Shown here piece by piece: positions 1 through 7,033 of a stretch of DNA of 16,137 nucleotides. The notes below the pieces were generated by a model, which did not search any database, had not been told where the DNA came from, and was given only the letters and a program-made list of their open reading frames with translations. A program made the translations under genes and the position numbers. The stretch's first letter is position 1. Each line of letters opens with the position of its first letter. Location: the NCBI GenBank assembly GCA_033763635.1, contig JANRKG010000066.1, positions 1-16,137 of the forward strand, written 5' to 3'. This DNA is from JANRKG01 sp033763635 (GTDB lineage Bacteria > Cyanobacteriota > Cyanobacteriia > GCF-001939115).

Positions 1-1
1 G

Positions 2-646
2 GCTTTTACCACCTGGTTGCAGTCCCAGGCAGGGGATATTCAGGCAAAGTTCTACGCCGATACGGGAGCGATTCAGGATAAATTTTGGGCGCAGCAGGCG
101 GGCATTGGTTGGATTGCCAAGAATAGTAATGTGATTACACGGGAATATGGTTCCTGGGTATTTTTGGGGGAAGTGTTGACCAATTTGGTGTTAGAAGCCG
201 ATCGCCCCCATACTCAGCATTGTGGTAGTTGCACCCGTTGCCTTGAAGCCTGTCCCACAGGCGCGATCACTGAACCCTTTGTGGTAGATGCCAATCGGTG
301 TATTGCTTATCACACGATTGAAAACCGAGCCGAGGAATTACCAGCAGCGATCGATTCTCAAATGCAGGGATGGGTGGCAGGGTGTGATATTTGCCAGGAC
401 GTGTGCCCCTGGAATCAACGCTTTGCCAAAGAAACAGATGTGCCAGACTTCCAACCCTATCCCTGGAATCTTGCGCCCACTTTACAGGAATTAGCGAACC
501 TGTCCGACGAGGAGCATGACCAACGGTTTCGGGGGTCATCTCTGCGGCGGATTAAGCCCTGGATGTTGCGGCGAAATGCGAGGGCAGGGCTAGAGGCGAA
601 GAACGCAGAGTGGGGGAACTCTGTCTCTAGTGGGAAGCTAAGGTAA
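2..646 (+). CDS. queG: Epoxyqueuosine reductase QueG, 3' part (5' end outside window)
   Basis: QueG reduces epoxyqueuosine to queuosine in tRNA, the last step of queuosine synthesis, using cobalamin and two [4Fe-4S] clusters. The frame is open from base 2 and has no good start, so the gene begins upstream; 214 residues are seen. Visible marks are a DTGA segment followed by QQAGIGWIAKNSN and GSWVFLGE, which match the conserved DTGP/AGLGWiGKN/GSWlfLGE part of the family. Then come two ferredoxin-like cluster motifs, CGSCTRCLEACPTGAI and GCDICQDVCPWN, and the family's usual ending, LRRIKPWMLRRNA. The last 20 or so residues are a low-conservation tail. There is no C-terminal HEAT-repeat extension. 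The next gene starts 184 bases downstream, so no operon link is evident. Family assignment is firm. Confidence 0.95.
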   Translation, partial: AFTTWLQSQAGDIQAKFYADTGAIQDKFWAQQAGIGWIAKNSNVITREYGSWVFLGEVLTNLVLEADRPHTQHCGSCTRCLEACPTGAITEPFVVDANRCIAYHTIENRAEELPAAIDSQMQGWVAGCDICQDVCPWNQRFAKETDVPDFQPYPWNLAPTLQELANLSDEEHDQRFRGSSLRRIKPWMLRRNARAGLEAKNAEWGNSVSSGKLR

Positions 647-767
647 AAGCTTAAGAACTACTCTGAATCCTATCGTTTCGTTATTTCTGAGTGGAGAGGG
701 TCTCAAAATCCTATCATCTCCATATCAGACTCTATTGCAATTACCGAGTGTTTTTATATCTGAAGTG

Positions 768-806
768 AGAGGCCAGAAGAACCTTGATCGATGCTTTTCT
801 GCCTCT
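768..806 (+). promoter_or_regulatory. Leader hairpin upstream of the first GT9 gene
   Basis: Bases 768-772 and 774-778 (AGAGG, CAGAA) pair with 797-806 (TTCTGCCTCT), with C773 bulged; two weaker pairs could extend it inward. The loop is about 16-18 bases. The hairpin sits just upstream of the GAGGA ribosome-binding site of the gene starting at 831. It could affect translation or mRNA stability, but it is short and may be chance. Nothing else was recognised in the 647-830 gap. Confidence 0.3.
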
Positions 807-830
807 GGTTTCTTCCTGAGGAATCCTGTT

Positions 831-1916
831 ATGTTGAACGATCGCCCCCTGATTGGTCAGTTGCTAGTTGAATCGAACGTCAGACTTTCTCAGCAGACCC
901 CAAAGCTGAACTTGCCCTCTCCTCAACGAATTGCCGTCTTCCGTGCCTTACCCGGATTGGGTGACTTTCTTTGTGTTGTGCCCGTGTTGCGATCGTTACG
1001 CATGGCCTTTCCCCAGGCAAAAATTGTTCTCATTGGGCTTGCTCACCTCCGGGATCTGGTTCATCGTTTTCGCCAGTATGTGGATGATTTAGTAGAGTTC
1101 CCTGGTTACCCCGGTTTACCTGAACAGCCTACGGATGACTGCAAATTTGCCGAGTTCCTGGAAATTGTTCACGATCGTTCCTTTGACTTGATTTTGCAGT
1201 TGCATGGCAATGGAAGCATTACCAATCCTTTACTCCATCAGTTCGGGGCGAAGCATCTGGCAGGATACTATCCGTCTGAGCATCCCTGTCCCGATGAAAA
1301 TTATTTCTTGCCCTATGAAGAATCGGCATCGGAAGTTCGACGCGCCCTTCAGTTGTTGAAGTTTCTAGGAATTCCAACTCAAGGTGAACATCTGGAATTC
1401 CCCATGAATCGCGAAGACGGGCGAGCGCTCCATCGTATCAAATCTATTCAATCTGTCTTAAGCCGTCCCTATGTCTGTATTCATCCGGGGGCCAGTGTTC
1501 CTTCCCGTCGTTGGCCTCCAGAGCACTTCGCCACTGTAGCCGATCGACTGGCATCTCAGGGCTTTCAGATTGTGCTAACAGGTTCCCAGGCAGAAGCGGA
1601 AACAACCCAGGCGGTTGCAACTGCAATGCAATTTCCTTATGTCAATTTGACTGGAATGACAAATTTAGGGTCTTTGGCTGCCCTGCTCAGTCAGGCACGC
1701 CTATTAGTTTGTAACGATACGGGTGTTTCCCATCTGGCCGCAGCTTTGCGAATCTCTAGCGTGGTTGTGTTTTCCGATTCTGACCCACAGCGATGGGCAC
1801 CCCTCGATCGCAATCGGCATCGGATTGTAACGGGGAAAGGCAGTGGGATGGTGAACCAGGCGATCGTTCAAGCCACAACCCTGCTTCAGCGAAGCAAACC
1901 TTACCTGATTGCCTGA
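831..1916 (+). CDS. Glycosyltransferase family 9 (heptosyltransferase-like)
   Basis: GT9 enzymes transfer heptose or related sugars from an ADP-sugar to a glycan acceptor at the cytoplasmic face of the inner membrane. I start it at ATG 831 (361 residues) because GAGGA lies 8 bases upstream; the frame is open back to a TTG at 735 but that stretch shows no family similarity. The first Rossmann domain carries GLGDFLCVVP (residues 42-51, with the conserved Asp45). The second carries IHPGA (near 217) and NDTGVSHLAAAL (295-306, Asp296 and His301), the usual sugar-nucleotide site. Unlike the two GT9 proteins further down, it lacks the cysteine-rich segment after the second motif. It is separated from the heptose cluster by two unrelated genes. 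The family is certain; donor and acceptor are not. Confidence 0.9.
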   Translation: MLNDRPLIGQLLVESNVRLSQQTPKLNLPSPQRIAVFRALPGLGDFLCVVPVLRSLRMAFPQAKIVLIGLAHLRDLVHRFRQYVDDLVEFPGYPGLPEQPTDDCKFAEFLEIVHDRSFDLILQLHGNGSITNPLLHQFGAKHLAGYYPSEHPCPDENYFLPYEESASEVRRALQLLKFLGIPTQGEHLEFPMNREDGRALHRIKSIQSVLSRPYVCIHPGASVPSRRWPPEHFATVADRLASQGFQIVLTGSQAEAETTQAVATAMQFPYVNLTGMTNLGSLAALLSQARLLVCNDTGVSHLAAALRISSVVVFSDSDPQRWAPLDRNRHRIVTGKGSGMVNQAIVQATTLLQRSKPYLIA

Positions 1917-1925
1917 TTGTTCAGC

Positions 1926-3161
1926 ATGGGAAAGACAGAAGATATGACTGGAAGTTTTCAGCCCATTGTGGAAAGCGTCGTCGAGCATCTATCCCACTTA
2001 CTGGACGCTCCCGTATCTGTGCTCAATCACCGAGGCACGATTATTGCTAGCCATCATCCAGGTTTTCAGGGAACGGGGATGGAGGATATTGGGATTCTCA
2101 CGCAATCTCCCTGCTTACGAATTCCGATGCAATTACAGGGAGAGTTGAATGAATTGCTAGTGGCAGAATTGGGGCACGAATCAATTCCCCTGAAACTTGT
2201 GCAAGCATTTGTTGAATTGCTGGTGCATCAAGTGACTGTGAGATATCAGTTGCCCCATCAGTACGAATTAAAAAATAAATTTATTCATGATTTACTGCGG
2301 GGATCTAACGTCCAGGAACAAGATATTTTGCAGGATGCCCAAATTTTGGGAATGGATTTGTCTCGACCCCGTACCGTTATCCTCATTGATGCTTCTGACT
2401 ACATTTTAGATTGTTCCCATTCCACCCATTTGGGAAGCTCTAACACCCGCATCTGGAGAAGGGCAGAGTTAATTATTAGCGGTATTGTAAATTTTTTTCA
2501 CCTTCCGAGTGATACCATTTGTGCCTATATCGGAAATGGGGAAGTTGCAGTGCTAAAAGCAAGTAGCAGCCAGGATTTAGCAGCCTGGACCCACGAGAAA
2601 GATTCTCTTGCTTTACTCAGCACATCCTGGGCGAACTTAACTGCCTTAAAACGAGCCGGAGCAGCCCTGTTAACTCGCCTCCGATGTGATACCCAAACAG
2701 ACATTAGTATTGGCATTGGACGCTATCATCCGGGAATTCCTGGTTTAGCCCGCTCCTATCAGGATGCCCGTGCGGCCCTTTCCCTGGGAAAACATTTCTA
2801 TGGTCCGAATCAACTGCATTGTCTCGATCGCCTTGGAATTGCAGCCTTTATTGGGGTTTCCGATGAAGAAACCAAAGTTGATTTAGCAAGACATTTGCTC
2901 AGTCCTCTAGATCAAGAAGGCGATTTGTTAGAAACACTTAAAGTCTTTTTTCAAGAAAATTGCTGCCCTTCTACAACCGCAAAACAGCTTTCCATTCACA
3001 GAAATACCCTAACTTACCGATTAGAAAAGATCACCCTTTTGACAGGATTAGATCCACGCCGTTTTGATGATGCAGTACAAATTCGATTGGCACTCTTGCT
3101 GCGATCGTTGCAGGAAGCATCGGAAAAGACGGAGTTTTTTGTGCAAATGGGTGATGGGTAA
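1926..3161 (+). CDS. CdaR/PucR-type transcriptional regulator
   Basis: This resembles the sugar-diacid regulator CdaR of Enterobacteria and its PucR-domain relatives. The N-terminal part (to about residue 130) has the pattern of the diacid-recognition domain: QPIVESVVEHL, then VLNHRGTIIASH, then the helix ending ELKNKFIHDLLRG. The middle is a PucR GGDEF-like region that includes SIGIGRYHPGIPGLARSY. The end is the PucR C-terminal helix-turn-helix: CPSTTAKQLSIHRNTLTYRLEKI followed by TGLDPRRFDDAVQIRLALLL. IHRNTLTYRL is the hallmark of the family. No strong ribosome-binding site marks the start; ATG 1926 lies 9 bases after the GT9 stop, and ATG 1944 or TTG 1917 are alternatives. By family it should bind DNA and respond to a small carboxylate, but ligand and targets are unknown. 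It could regulate the adjacent DUF421 gene or itself. Confidence 0.85.
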   Translation: MGKTEDMTGSFQPIVESVVEHLSHLLDAPVSVLNHRGTIIASHHPGFQGTGMEDIGILTQSPCLRIPMQLQGELNELLVAELGHESIPLKLVQAFVELLVHQVTVRYQLPHQYELKNKFIHDLLRGSNVQEQDILQDAQILGMDLSRPRTVILIDASDYILDCSHSTHLGSSNTRIWRRAELIISGIVNFFHLPSDTICAYIGNGEVAVLKASSSQDLAAWTHEKDSLALLSTSWANLTALKRAGAALLTRLRCDTQTDISIGIGRYHPGIPGLARSYQDARAALSLGKHFYGPNQLHCLDRLGIAAFIGVSDEETKVDLARHLLSPLDQEGDLLETLKVFFQENCCPSTTAKQLSIHRNTLTYRLEKITLLTGLDPRRFDDAVQIRLALLLRSLQEASEKTEFFVQMGDG

Positions 3162-3181
3162 GGGTTAATAGGTAATGAGTG

Positions 3182-3715
3182 ATGGAAAAACTATTTGAGA
3201 TTGATTGGAAGTCTGTATTTGTTCCTGATGTCTCTCTTTGGGAGACTTTTATTCGAGGAACAGTTGTTTATTTAAGTATTTTTATAATTCTTCGGTTTGT
3301 TCTAAAGCGACAGGCGGGAACAGTTGGTATTACAGATTTATTAGTAGTTGTGTTAATTTCAGATGCTGCTCAGAATGCGATCGCTGCCGATTACCATTCC
3401 ATCCCGAATGGTATTTTTCTAGTGTTGACGATCGTATTTTGGAGCTTTTTTCTCGACTGGCTCGGCTACAGATTTCCTCGACTACAACGCCTCATTCATC
3501 CCCCTCCATTATCTCTGGTGGAACATGGCAAGATTATGCGGCGGAACATGCGTCAGGAATTATTGACGGAAGGGGAATTGATGACCCAACTGCGACAGCA
3601 GGGAGTGGATGATTTGATGGAAGTGAAGATGGCTTATATGGAAGGAGACGGACGAATTAGTGTCATCACTTATGAACAGAAGCCACGAGGAAATCAGAAG
3701 AACAAGGCTGTATAG
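3182..3715 (+). CDS. DUF421 (YetF/YcaP-like) membrane protein
   Basis: A 177-residue protein with three hydrophobic segments near the N-terminus (about residues 22-42, 46-66 and 73-93), followed by a soluble domain. The pattern is typical of the DUF421 family: a hydrophobic start ending in FVLKRQAG, then GITDLLVVVLISDAAQNA, then after the third helix PPPLSLVEHGKIMRRNMRQELLTEGELMTQLRQQG and the VKMAYMEGDGRISVI ending. RQAG and the E/D-rich C-terminal block are characteristic. YetF-type proteins are inner-membrane proteins with a small extramembrane beta domain, and their biochemical role is poorly defined. A GTG at 3179 lies directly before the chosen ATG; AGG at 3170-3172 serves either. It follows the CdaR-like gene by 20 bases and is probably co-transcribed with it, ending at the terminator downstream. 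Confidence 0.88.
   Translation: MEKLFEIDWKSVFVPDVSLWETFIRGTVVYLSIFIILRFVLKRQAGTVGITDLLVVVLISDAAQNAIAADYHSIPNGIFLVLTIVFWSFFLDWLGYRFPRLQRLIHPPPLSLVEHGKIMRRNMRQELLTEGELMTQLRQQGVDDLMEVKMAYMEGDGRISVITYEQKPRGNQKNKAV
3377..3384. repeat. HIP1 octamer GCGATCGC
   Basis: This is a full copy of the highly iterated palindrome of cyanobacteria, here inside the DUF421 gene. Another full copy is at 6078-6085, and the CGATCG core occurs throughout the window. It supports the assignment to cyanobacteria. Confidence 0.85.
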
Positions 3716-3733
3716 AAAAAGTTAACTGGCTTG

Positions 3734-3763
3734 AAAGGGTGGAAATAACTTCCACCTTTTTTT
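3734..3763 (+). terminator. Rho-independent terminator after the DUF421 gene
   Basis: GGTGGAA (3738-3744) pairs perfectly with TTCCACC (3750-3756) across a 5-base loop. Flanking A and T bases (3734-3737 with 3757-3760) extend the stem, and a run of seven T follows from 3757. It lies 19 bases after the stop codon. It closes the GT9-regulator-DUF421 transcript and insulates the heptose cluster downstream. Confidence 0.85.
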
Positions 3764-3937
3764 ATGGTTAATGGTTTTCCCTATGACCCATTCAATTGTG
3801 CAAATGCATAACCAACTCTTTAGAACATCAAAGGCTTATTGGGCAAATGTCTGATGTTTTCTCTAGTGTGAAATGAAAAGATGCAATTGTGCAGGTGCAA
3901 TGGGAATGGAATAGTTTTGCGGCCTGTTATGTGATTT

Positions 3938-3959
3938 GAGACGCGCAATTTCACGTCTC
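3938..3959. repeat. Short palindromic dispersed repeat upstream of the heptose cluster
   Basis: GAGACG (3938-3943) and CGTCTC (3954-3959) form a 6-bp stem with a 10-base loop. I recall GTAGAGACGCG...CGCGTCTCTAC palindromes as common scattered elements in filamentous cyanobacteria, and this looks like a worn copy. It ends 19 bases before the start of the first GT gene, in the 263-base gap where the cluster promoter should lie. The same gap has two copies of CAATTGTGCA (3793-3802 and 3884-3893). I see no convincing -35/-10 pair. Confidence 0.5.
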
Positions 3960-3978
3960 TATAGGGATATGGGTAATT

Positions 3979-4998
3979 ATGATGCGTCCATTGCGGATTT
4001 TGACCTGGCATATTCATGGGAACTATCTTTACTATTTGGTGCATTCCCATCAGAAATTCTACCTGCCTGTAAAACCAGGACTCCCAGCGGGATATGCGGG
4101 GCGAACTCCTGGTTTTCCCTGGCCTGAGAATGTGCATGCGGTACCTGCTCAGGAGGTTTCTCAGTTGGAACTCGATTGTATCTTGTTCCAATCTCGCCAG
4201 AATTATGACATCGATCAGTATGAAATCCTTTCCTCTGCACAACAGCAACTTCCCAAGATTTATCTGGAACATGACCCACCAAGGGAACATCCAACCGACA
4301 CCCAACATTGGGTAAATGATCCAACCCTGCTGTTGGTGCATGTTACCCACTTCAACCATTTGATGTGGAATAGTGGTCGCACTCCCACCACTGTCATTGA
4401 ACACGGGGTTCCCGATCTGGGGAACGTGCAATACACCGGGGAACTGGAACGGGGACTCGTGGTAGTGAATAACTTGAATTCACGAGGTCGCAGACTGGGA
4501 GCCGATTTGTTTGAGATAGTGCGCGATCGTATTCCTTTAGACCTGATCGGCATGAATTCGGATCAGATGGAAGGATTGGGGGAAGTTTCCCATGAGGAGT
4601 TAGCTGCTTTTGAAGCTCGATATCGCTTCTTCTTCAATCCCATTCGCTACACCAGCTTAGGGTTAGCGGTGTGTGAGGCGATGATGGTGGGAATGCCGAT
4701 CGTAGCCCTGGCGACAACCGAAATGGTCACGGTGATTGAGAACGGGATATCGGGATTTGTGGATACGAATCTGGATGCGCTGGTGGAAGCAATGGAGGAA
4801 CTGTTACAGCATCCCGAAGAAGCGCGTCGCCTGGGATTAGGGGCGCAACAAGTTGCACGGGAACGATTCAGCCTCGATCGCTTTGCCAGTGATTGGGATA
4901 CTGCTTTTGAGTGGGTAGCAGGAAAACGGTTGGGAATTTATCAGGGCATCTCTTCCAGTTCGACAAAAACCTTATCTACCGCAGGAGAAGCCCGATGA
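3979..4998 (+). CDS. GT4-like glycosyltransferase
   Basis: A 339-residue protein with the two-domain layout of GT-B enzymes. The C-terminal half is typical of GT4: RYRFFFNPIRYTSLGLAVCE with EAMMVGMPIVA (residues 233-243), then VIENGISGFV, then the helical ending HPEEARRLGLGAQQVARERFS. The N-terminal half opens with MRPLRILTWHIHGNYLYYL and has YLEHDPPREHPTD at about 95-107. The first Glu of the usual E-x7-E donor motif is replaced by Thr225; only Glu233 is present. ATG 3979 is followed directly by a second ATG at 3982, either of which may be used. The stop overlaps the start of the next gene as ATGA, so translation is probably coupled. It is the first gene of the heptose run. A glycan-building role is inferred from context; sugar and acceptor are unknown. 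Confidence 0.85.
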   Translation: MMRPLRILTWHIHGNYLYYLVHSHQKFYLPVKPGLPAGYAGRTPGFPWPENVHAVPAQEVSQLELDCILFQSRQNYDIDQYEILSSAQQQLPKIYLEHDPPREHPTDTQHWVNDPTLLLVHVTHFNHLMWNSGRTPTTVIEHGVPDLGNVQYTGELERGLVVVNNLNSRGRRLGADLFEIVRDRIPLDLIGMNSDQMEGLGEVSHEELAAFEARYRFFFNPIRYTSLGLAVCEAMMVGMPIVALATTEMVTVIENGISGFVDTNLDALVEAMEELLQHPEEARRLGLGAQQVARERFSLDRFASDWDTAFEWVAGKRLGIYQGISSSSTKTLSTAGEAR

Positions 4999-6902
4999 GA
5001 AGACGAATTGCCCTGATTAGTGAGCATGCGTCTCCCTTTGCGATTCTGGGGGGGGCGGATGGCGGGGGCCAGAACGTTTATGTAGGGCAGTTGGCGAAGA
5101 ATTTGGCGGCGATCGGCTATGAAGTCGATGTCTTTACCCGTAAGGACAATCCCCTCTTGCCTGAAGTCGCAGACTGGATGCCCGGAGTCCGACTCATTCA
5201 TGTTCCCGCAGGGCCAACCACTCCCATTCGCAAAGAAGAGTTGCTGCCCTATATGGAGAGCTTTACGGCCTATGTGCTTCAGTTCTGCCGCAATCAATAC
5301 CCAACCTACGATCTCATTCATGCGAATTTTTGGATGTCGGGCTTAGTGGCAGCGGACATCAAGCGCATTCTGGGGATTCCCTTTGTGATTACGTTCCACG
5401 CACTGGGGCGGGTGCGGCGTTTTTATCAGGGAATGGCAGATGATTTTCCTGACGATCGCTTCGCGATTGAAGATCGACTGGTGGCAGAGGCCGATCGCAT
5501 CATTGCCGAATGTCCCCAGGATCAACTAGACCTACTCGGTCTTTATCGGGCCGATCCCGGACGGATTACCCTAATTCCCTGTGGGTTTGATCCGACCGAA
5601 TTATCCCCCCTGAGTAAACCCCTGGCGCGGGTGGCCCTTGGGTTAGCGCCAGAGGAACGGTTGATCCTGCAACTGGGGCGGATGGTGCCCCGGAAGGGGG
5701 TTGATACGGTGATTCGTGCCCTGGCGGATCTACAACTTTCCTACGATATTTCGGCCCGTCTGATGATTGTGGGGGGAGAGTCGGAGCAACCCGATCCCCA
5801 AATCTGTCCTGAACTGGCGCGACTTCAGGCCATTGCTACAGAACTGGGAGTGGGCGATCGGGCCGCCTTCGTTGGGCGACGGGGACGGGAGGTGCTCAAG
5901 TATTACTACAGTGCGGCGGATGTGTTTGTGACAACGCCCTGGTACGAACCCTTTGGCATTACCCCGATCGAAGCAATGGCCTGTGGAACACCTGTAATCG
6001 GTTCCAATGTAGGAGGCATCAAGTTCACAGTCCGAAATGGGGAGACGGGGTATCTCGTTCCTCCAAACGATCCCCAGGCGATCGCCGATCGGATTGCTCA
6101 CCTGTATCAACATCCTTCCCTCCTCCAGCGATTCCAGCAACAGGCGATTCAACGGGCTAATGAATTGTTTACCTGGCAAAAAGTGACCCATGCTGTTGCC
6201 AGTCTTTACGAACAAGTGATTACCTCCTACCATCCCGAAAGACATCAGGTTGCCAATGCCTTTTCCCTGCTCGATCGTGGGTTCGATCGCACCCTGGCAG
6301 CCCTGCAACGCTCCCGCCATCGCCTCCGTTCCGCCATTGTGAGTGTCGCTGAGGCTCTGTATACCTGTTTTCAGCAGGGAGGAAAGGTACTGGTTGGTGG
6401 CAATGGAGGCAGTGCGGCGGATGCCCAACATTTTGCAGCGGAACTGGTAGGACGCTTTCAATGTGCCGATCGCCCTGGTCTTCCGGTGCTCGCCCTGAAC
6501 GCTGACACCGCCATTCTCACCGCCTGGTCAAACGATGTGGGCTATGACAAAGCCTTTGCCCGTCAGGTAGAAGCCTACGGGCGACCGGGGGATGTGCTGC
6601 TGGGCCTCAGTACCAGTGGTCGCTCTCGAAATCTAATCCAGGCGTTTCATACCGCCCGTCGTCAGGGGATGCAGTGTATTGGCATTCTGGGGGGCGATGG
6701 GGGTGAGGTGCGATCGTTGGCGGACCTGGCGATCGTCATCCCCGCCGTCGATCCGCAACCCATTCAAGAGGTGCAGATTGTGGTACTTCACCTGCTCTGT
6801 GAGTTGGTGGAGGCGCAGTGGATGGCCCAGGCGCGATCCGATTGGGAAGAAGAAGATTTGCAAGAAACAGCAGTTTTACCGGATTCCCTGTTTGTGGCTT
6901 AG
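4995..6902 (+). CDS. Fusion of GT4 glycosyltransferase and GmhA-type sedoheptulose-7-phosphate isomerase
   Basis: This 635-residue protein joins two enzymes. Residues 1 to about 410 are a GT4 domain of the sucrose-phosphate-synthase type: GGADGGGQNVYVGQLAKNLA near 19-38, LGRMVPRKGVD near 227, and the E-x7-E pair at Glu318 and Glu326 in EPFGITPIEAMACGTPV. Residues about 425-610 are a SIS domain close to GmhA, which turns sedoheptulose 7-phosphate into heptose 7-phosphate. GGNGGSAADAQHFAAEL is at 468-484 and LSTSGRS at 538-544. The residues matching the GmhA metal site (His61, Glu65, Gln172, His180 in E. coli numbering, from memory) are all present as His479, Glu483, Gln591 and His599, with the same or nearly the same spacing. 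The start at 4995 overlaps the previous stop by ATGA. The linker at about 411-430 is short and there is no stop or frameshift, so the fusion looks real. GmhA is normally a stand-alone protein of about 190 residues. Confidence 0.9.
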   Translation: MRRRIALISEHASPFAILGGADGGGQNVYVGQLAKNLAAIGYEVDVFTRKDNPLLPEVADWMPGVRLIHVPAGPTTPIRKEELLPYMESFTAYVLQFCRNQYPTYDLIHANFWMSGLVAADIKRILGIPFVITFHALGRVRRFYQGMADDFPDDRFAIEDRLVAEADRIIAECPQDQLDLLGLYRADPGRITLIPCGFDPTELSPLSKPLARVALGLAPEERLILQLGRMVPRKGVDTVIRALADLQLSYDISARLMIVGGESEQPDPQICPELARLQAIATELGVGDRAAFVGRRGREVLKYYYSAADVFVTTPWYEPFGITPIEAMACGTPVIGSNVGGIKFTVRNGETGYLVPPNDPQAIADRIAHLYQHPSLLQRFQQQAIQRANELFTWQKVTHAVASLYEQVITSYHPERHQVANAFSLLDRGFDRTLAALQRSRHRLRSAIVSVAEALYTCFQQGGKVLVGGNGGSAADAQHFAAELVGRFQCADRPGLPVLALNADTAILTAWSNDVGYDKAFARQVEAYGRPGDVLLGLSTSGRSRNLIQAFHTARRQGMQCIGILGGDGGEVRSLADLAIVIPAVDPQPIQEVQIVVLHLLCELVEAQWMAQARSDWEEEDLQETAVLPDSLFVA

Positions 6903-6911
6903 GGATGTTTC

Positions 6912-6977
6912 CTTCGGCTTCGCTCAGGGAACGACGGTCAGTTCCAAACTCCAGAAGCTCTCTGAGCGAAGTCAAAG
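6912..6977. repeat. Imperfect inverted repeat (CTTCGGCTTCGCTCAG family)
   Basis: CTTCGGCTTCGCTCAG (6912-6927) matches the reverse complement of CTGAGCGAAGTCAAAG (6962-6977) at 14 of 16 positions. It sits in the 131-base gap between the fusion gene and the SDR gene, the only sizeable break in the cluster. A related piece recurs: 6952-6971 matches 10581-10600 at 18 of 20 bases. I recall sequences of this type (TTCGACTTCGCTCAG) as dispersed non-coding repeats in many genomes, including cyanobacteria. It may form a hairpin that attenuates transcription or stabilises mRNA ends. Confidence 0.6.
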
Positions 6978-7033
6978 AGAGCAGTCTTCTCAACAAAACA
7001 TTCTTCATCAGGAAACAGAAGGAAAGTGTATTT

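Noticed and set aside
735..830. N-terminal extension of the first GT9 from a TTG start
   Set aside because: The extra 32 codons resemble nothing in the family, and ATG 831 has a good ribosome-binding site.
3820..4431. 203-codon open frame on the minus strand
   Set aside because: It lies opposite the GT4-like gene, has no family similarity that I can see, and its composition fits an antisense shadow.
5730..6461. 243-codon open frame on the minus strand
   Set aside because: It is antisense to the well-supported GT4-GmhA fusion and shows no recognisable motif.
4995..6902. Annotation of the fusion as sucrose-phosphate synthase
   Set aside because: The GT4 half is similar in type, but the SIS/GmhA half and the heptose neighbours argue for a different role; SPS often carries a HAD phosphatase domain instead.
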